Made by a program: the position numbers and the translations under genes | Assembly (NCBI RefSeq): GCF_001522545.3 | Contig: NC_031797.1 | Coordinates: forward strand, 266,644-330,643 | DNA from: Parus major | Lineage: Eukaryota; Chordata; Aves; Passeriformes; Paridae | Direction: 5' to 3' | Length of the DNA: 64,000 bases | Notes under the pieces: generated by a model | Told to the model about the DNA's origin: nothing | Seen by the model: only the letters and a program-made list of their open reading frames with translations | Database searches by the model: none | In this document: one piece after another, positions 59,895 to 64,000 of the stretch | Layout of the letters: each line of letters starts with the position of its first letter | Numbering within the stretch: the first letter of the stretch is position 1

Positions 59895-60904
59895 GACAAA
59901 TTAATCTGTTTCTAGACGTCTGGGTTTTAGTCTGTAAAAGTCCACTACAGCTGACATTACAGTTTTCCAGCCATAAATCTAAATTAAATTAGTTAAGGGT
60001 GTGCATAAACACTTCAGGATCGGGAGGGACCAGAGCAGAAGCCATGCTTGAAACAGGGAATTGATGGGAAAGGCCTGAGAGCATTTTGTCCCTCTTCTGA
60101 GGCGTTTTAAGGATGTCCCAGTTGAGGTATATGCCTGGAGCCTGTAACCTCACCTCTTATAGAGGACCCTTTATGCAGAGGCTGTGCAAGAGTGAATTGT
60201 TTTGCTGGCAGCAGCAGTTTTGTTCCTGAAGGTGTGAAGAACACACAGCAAGTACAGGTTCTATTGGTCATTTTGGCCACAGCATTGCTCTCCAGCACAA
60301 CCTTTCCTGGGTCAGTACCAAAATGGGTGGGAGCTGAGCGTAAATTTCATTTCAGTGAATCTGACTTCTAGGGGGCTCTGAAACTAGGGACCAGGTGTCT
60401 TGTGTGATCTATTGCCTGTGTGAACATGGGTGCATCTGGATTTTAACCTGAGGACTCACAGAGCTATGTCTAAAGTTGTGCTTCTCACAACCTAGTTTCT
60501 TTCTAATGCTACAATTGCTTGTGAAACTGCACAATTCAAAAGAGAATCCTTATTTAAAGCATGAGAAGTAGAATATGCTCACCATCAGCCTATGCAGAGT
60601 CTAAAACTGTCCTTCAAGTGGGAGAAAGAGTGCAAAGATAGTGCAGCATGTTATTGGCATCAACACCAGCACTCTAATTATAGCATCTGAAACAGACCTG
60701 CTGGGGCTCTCTGGGGTGGATTCTGAGCTCTCAGTGCTGGGAGAGCTGCCTGAAGCCATGGGCCAAGTGTGTAAACAGGAGAGGGGCATGTTCACAACAT
60801 TTCCTGCTCAGGTGGTTGGTTGCTTGGTCTTAGCTGTGAGCTGCATGGCTCTCTTTTTCTGCAGCATAGACTTTGGGAATCAGGTACCTGAGGAGAATAT
60901 GAAA

Positions 60905-61045
60905 ATTATAGGGGACAGACATTTTAGCAGGGCCTGTTGTGATAGGACAAAGGGTAATGGTTTAAGCTAAAAGAGGGATTATCCAGACTAGAAATAAGGA
61001 AGAAAGTTTTTATGATGGGCATGGTGAGGTACTGGCACAGCTTCT
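60905..61045 (+). mobile_element. CR1 LINE internal fragment
   Basis: gacattttagcagggcctgt, gtaatggtttaagctaaaag and atgatgggcatggtgaggta follow the CR1 3' region order. Confidence 0.7.
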
Positions 61046-61745
61046 GTTTGCTGAGCTGTGCCAAGAACTGGGGATGAGTCTTGCTGGTATGGGCTCTTTA
61101 GATAAAGGACTCTGCTTCAAGGTCAGTATACAAATCTCTTCATTTAATAGCTTTGGAAGAATTCACTGTGGCATTAGCTGTTGCTTGTCCTACATCTTTG
61201 TAATGTACATTAGTGCATTCAAATTGAGGATGACTGAACATCTGAAGCCATCTGGGTTTGAATGGCAGCTTACTCCTTCCTCTTCTCTCTTACTAAAGTA
61301 CAGATACATAATAAAAGCTAATCACTTTGGTATTTGATTAAACTTGAACTAAAGAAAGATGAGGTAATGGTTGCTTTTTTCCAAATGGGTTCAATGTTTT
61401 CTACAACTTCTTGATATTTACTCTCTGCTTAGGAATCTTGGTTGTTTCTCCTGGTTTTTCTTAGCCCTGGCTAACAGCTCCCCTTATTTGCTGTGGCCTT
61501 ACCTGGTAAAAGATGCCAGTCAAATCTTCATTTTTTTGGTTATACAGCTGTTCTGTTATTGCTGTTCAGAAAGTGGCAGAAAAGACAGAAGAGCAAAGCA
61601 GGAGAGTAGAAAACATTCTATTTTTAGGACAAGACTGGCTTATCTCGTATTTATCCTAGCTAGGGGGATAATGTTTCCAGAGATCTTGCATGGGTAAGAG
61701 CTGTATAAGACTGAGTTAAAATTAACTGCCTGGCAGTCTACAAGC

Positions 61746-62667
61746 ATGGAGCCTGCAAAAGAGCCACAGGAGCTGGGACCTCAGACAGAAATGATTGCAG
61801 ACACAATTCTTGAGGTTGGAGAGAGACTCTTCCAGGTCAGCCGTAGGATACTTTCAGTACACAGTCGATATTTTGAAGCCATGTTTTTTGGAGGAGCAAG
61901 AGAGAGCTCTGAACAGCACATAGTGATAAAAGGGATTGATGCAGTGCCTTTTCAAGCACTACTTGATTTCACTCGCACAGCCCAAGTGCTCATAGGTCAA
62001 GAAAATGTGACCAGCTTACTGGAAACAGCTGATTTTTTTCAGTTTGACAGGGTGAAACTGTTGTGTGAGAAATTTCTGGAGAGAGAACTGCATGTTTCCA
62101 ACTGCCTAGGCCTGATGACGTACTCACAGCAATTTGCCTTTACAGAATTATATATGTCTGCTATGAATGTGGCTCTCACTCACTGGGGGGATGTGATATG
62201 CCAGGAAGAATTCAAGGCATTACCCAAGGAAGTGCTGATGCAGCTCCTGAAAAGTGATGACCTCTTCATTTCAAGAGAGGATGTGGTTTTTGACAGTATT
62301 ATGATTTGGATAATGGAGGACCCAGCAACAAGAGAGGAAGAATTTCTGGATTTGGTGGGCGAAGTCAGGGTCACTTTTCTGAGTTTATCCTTCCTTGATA
62401 TCTTGGTGAAACACAGTAAGCATGCTGGAGAGACAGATATCTTTTCCAGACTAATAAAGAAGTTAGACAGCTGTCCCCCACCCAGCTGGCAAAATCTGAA
62501 ACTGTGTCCTTATGCTGGTCGGAGCTATGACACCTTATATGTCCTGGGAGGAAAGCATGACAAGGAACAGCAAGAATTATTTCTCTTTCAGCCTAAAACA
62601 GGGACCTGGCAGGCTTGTTCTCCACTGCAGCGCAGGAACCTCACCCAGTATGCAGTGGCAGCAGTAG
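61746..62667 (+). CDS. Kelch-like gene exon 1 (BTB, BACK, first kelch blade)
   Basis: 307 codons plus one base before donor gtaactta, a weak donor. Retaining the intron would stop the protein eight codons on. A single large exon for BTB and BACK is usual for KLHL genes. Confidence 0.9.
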
Positions 62668-64000
62668 GTAACTTAACAGAGAAGGGAGAATGAGCAAATG
62701 CAAACAGACGTTGAGATTGAATCCCAAATGCAGGGAGTCTAGCTGTTGCTGTAAAACTGTTGTGCTGAGCAATGCTAAAACCTCATTCATATTGGTGTTC
62801 ATATTTGTTCAAAGAATGGGTTTTTTTCCTTAGTCCCAGGAGAATGCTAGACATCACTATTCTCATATAGCAAAACTATGCACTCAGCCAAGCTCCTTAC
62901 CTTGGCTTTATCTGGAATTAGCTTTAAGCAGTGTATTTTTTGGCCTTCTCTTTTGTAGTGGTTTAGACAGATGACAGGTGACTTCTGATATATAGTTGCC
63001 ATTACCTTAAACTTATCTATAGATGTTGGAATATTTTCATGCTTGGGGACTTTCAAGCCACCTCAATTCTGTGGCTTCCCATTTCTGGTAGGGTTTGAAA
63101 GTGAGATCCCCGAGGTTCTTTCCAACTAGTGTTTCCATGATTCTGTTCAAAAATTGGAGCAGGCTTGGAAAGATTGGCTGCATACTGTAGGCCAAATGTA
63201 TCTGTGTGGATGAGGAATTAAATACTGCAAACTGATGGACAGAGCAGTGATTTTCTCTCCTTATCTTGTACCTTATCGGTACAGCCCTGGGTGAAATGAG
63301 AACTGCAGCTATCAGGAGCAATTTATAGCCTTCATGTGACGAGTATTTTCTTTGTTGTCTTTCCAGGGAGCTTCCTTTTTGTGACAGGAGGGTATTTCCG
63401 GGATGAGTTTGTGTGGTACAGTGTGGATTGGGTGCTTATCTACAACTGCTTGGACAATTGCTGGCTGGAAGGGCCAGCCATGAAGAAGTCCCGCAATAGC
63501 CACTGTGCAGTAGGAGTAGGGCTGTACCTGTATGTTCTCGGAGGGAGCACAGATGAGGGGATAATCCCAGCAGTGGAGCGTATGGCTTTGATGGAGTCAG
63601 AATGGGAAAGCATGAGTCCTATGGCTCAGCCTGTGGAGAGAGGCGATGCGGTCAGTGTGGGAACCAGGATCTACGTGGTCTGTGGCCTGGATGAGAATGG
63701 ACATGTATATGATGGAGTGCAAAGGCTGAACACGGAGACAGACAGCTGGGATGTCATCTCATTCTCCCCTCTTCCAAGGTAAGAAATAATATTCTGGGAC
63801 CTGGCACAAGATGAAGTATTCTAGTGTTGGTCCTACTCCAAGAAGAAGTTAGACTGTAGAAATCTAGAAGTCCTGTCCCTGCAACACTTGTGTGAGTCTC
63901 TGTTTAAACAGATTTCTGATTTGAGGACCAAGGTCACCCTGAATATTTCAGGGGCCAAATCTCCCTGTTTATTCTGATCAAGGGTTTCTTCTCTTGCAGG
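61746..64000 (+). CDS. BTB-BACK-Kelch protein, first two coding exons; continues past the right edge
   Basis: Kelch-like family member; such proteins usually serve as substrate adaptors for cullin-3 ubiquitin ligases. Exons 61746-62667 and 63367-63778 join in phase; a third exon starts at 64000, after cttgcag, in the required phase. Reading starts at the first ATG after an in-frame TAA near 61696. About 445 codons are visible. Residues 15-120 are a BTB domain (ADTILEVGERLFQVS, SRYFEAMFFGGARESSE, ETADFFQFDRVKLLCEKFL). The usual His of the BTB core FxCHR is replaced (FQVSRR). Residues about 125-235 are BACK (SNCLGLMTYSQQF, LLKSDDLFISREDVVF). Four kelch blades follow: LYVLGGKHD, SFLFVTGGYF, LYVLGGSTD and RIYVVCGLDE. 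I cannot name the ortholog; human 19p13.3 beside LSM7 has no kelch gene that I know of. Confidence 0.9.
63046..63147 (+). mobile_element. Diverged CR1 3' tail in the kelch intron
   Basis: gatccccgaggttctttcca and actagtgtttccatgattct are CR1 tail sequence in plus orientation; the left boundary is uncertain. Confidence 0.5.
63367..63778 (+). CDS. Kelch-like gene exon 2 (kelch blades 2-4)
   Basis: Acceptor tgtctttccag, donor gtaagaaa; 412 bases entering in phase 1 and leaving in phase 2. Encodes three kelch blades with the paired glycines and the spaced Tyr/Trp residues. Confidence 0.92.

Larger units (their letters stand above)
59013..61745. other. LSM7 3' UTR and intergenic region
   Basis: The first 880 bases are probably LSM7 3' UTR. 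The remainder holds one CR1 fragment and no recognised gene. A possible splice acceptor (ctgcctggcag at 61727-61737) just before the kelch ATG suggests a non-coding upstream exon for that gene. Confidence 0.45.

Noticed and set aside
61371..61697. Plus-strand open frame of 108 codons upstream of the kelch gene
   Set aside because: Hydrophobic by composition, no family match, and ends in a stop before the kelch ATG.

Overview
The window is vertebrate nuclear DNA from a bird, most likely a songbird. Genes are spliced across kilobase introns. The interspersed repeats are almost all CR1 LINE fragments with avian 3' ends. A tRNA-Ile-headed SINE with a CR1-like tail (TguSINE1 type, about 18132-18245) and an avian ERV-type LTR fragment (about 47338-47600) point to passerines. 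No bacterial features, operons or CRISPR arrays are present.

Layout, left to right. (1) 1-8529, minus strand: 5' half of TMPRSS9 (polyserase-1), a type II membrane serine protease. Its membrane anchor, SEA domain, first trypsin-like domain and start of the following linker lie on eight exons whose splice phases all agree; the rest runs off the left edge. A GC-rich block near 17.06-17.4 kb with a good minus-strand donor may be its non-coding first exon and promoter. (2) 8.5-31.5 kb: intergenic and UTR sequence with CR1 and SINE fragments, a 20-bp minisatellite, a perfect hairpin and an AT-rich palindromic block. (3) 31531-54797, minus: complete SPPL2B, an intramembrane aspartyl protease, 15 exons, 597 residues, with the YD, GxGD and PAL motifs. 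(4) 54797-54998: a 200-bp CpG-rich head-to-head promoter. (5) 54998-59012, plus: complete LSM7, four exons, 103 residues, poly(A) signal at 59889. (6) 61746-64000, plus: the first two coding exons of a BTB-BACK-Kelch gene that continues past the right edge; I could not assign an ortholog.

TMPRSS9, SPPL2B and LSM7 are neighbours in the same relative orientation on human 19p13.3, which supports the calls. They do not form one pathway: LSM7 is a housekeeping RNA-binding subunit sharing a promoter with SPPL2B, and the two proteases belong to unrelated families.

The most interesting observation is a decayed LDL-receptor class A exon inside the TMPRSS9 intron at about 3837-3956 (minus). It keeps the family cysteine/aspartate spacing but is frameshifted and has lost key residues, while the flanking SEA and protease exons join in phase without it. 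No wholly new multi-gene system was found.
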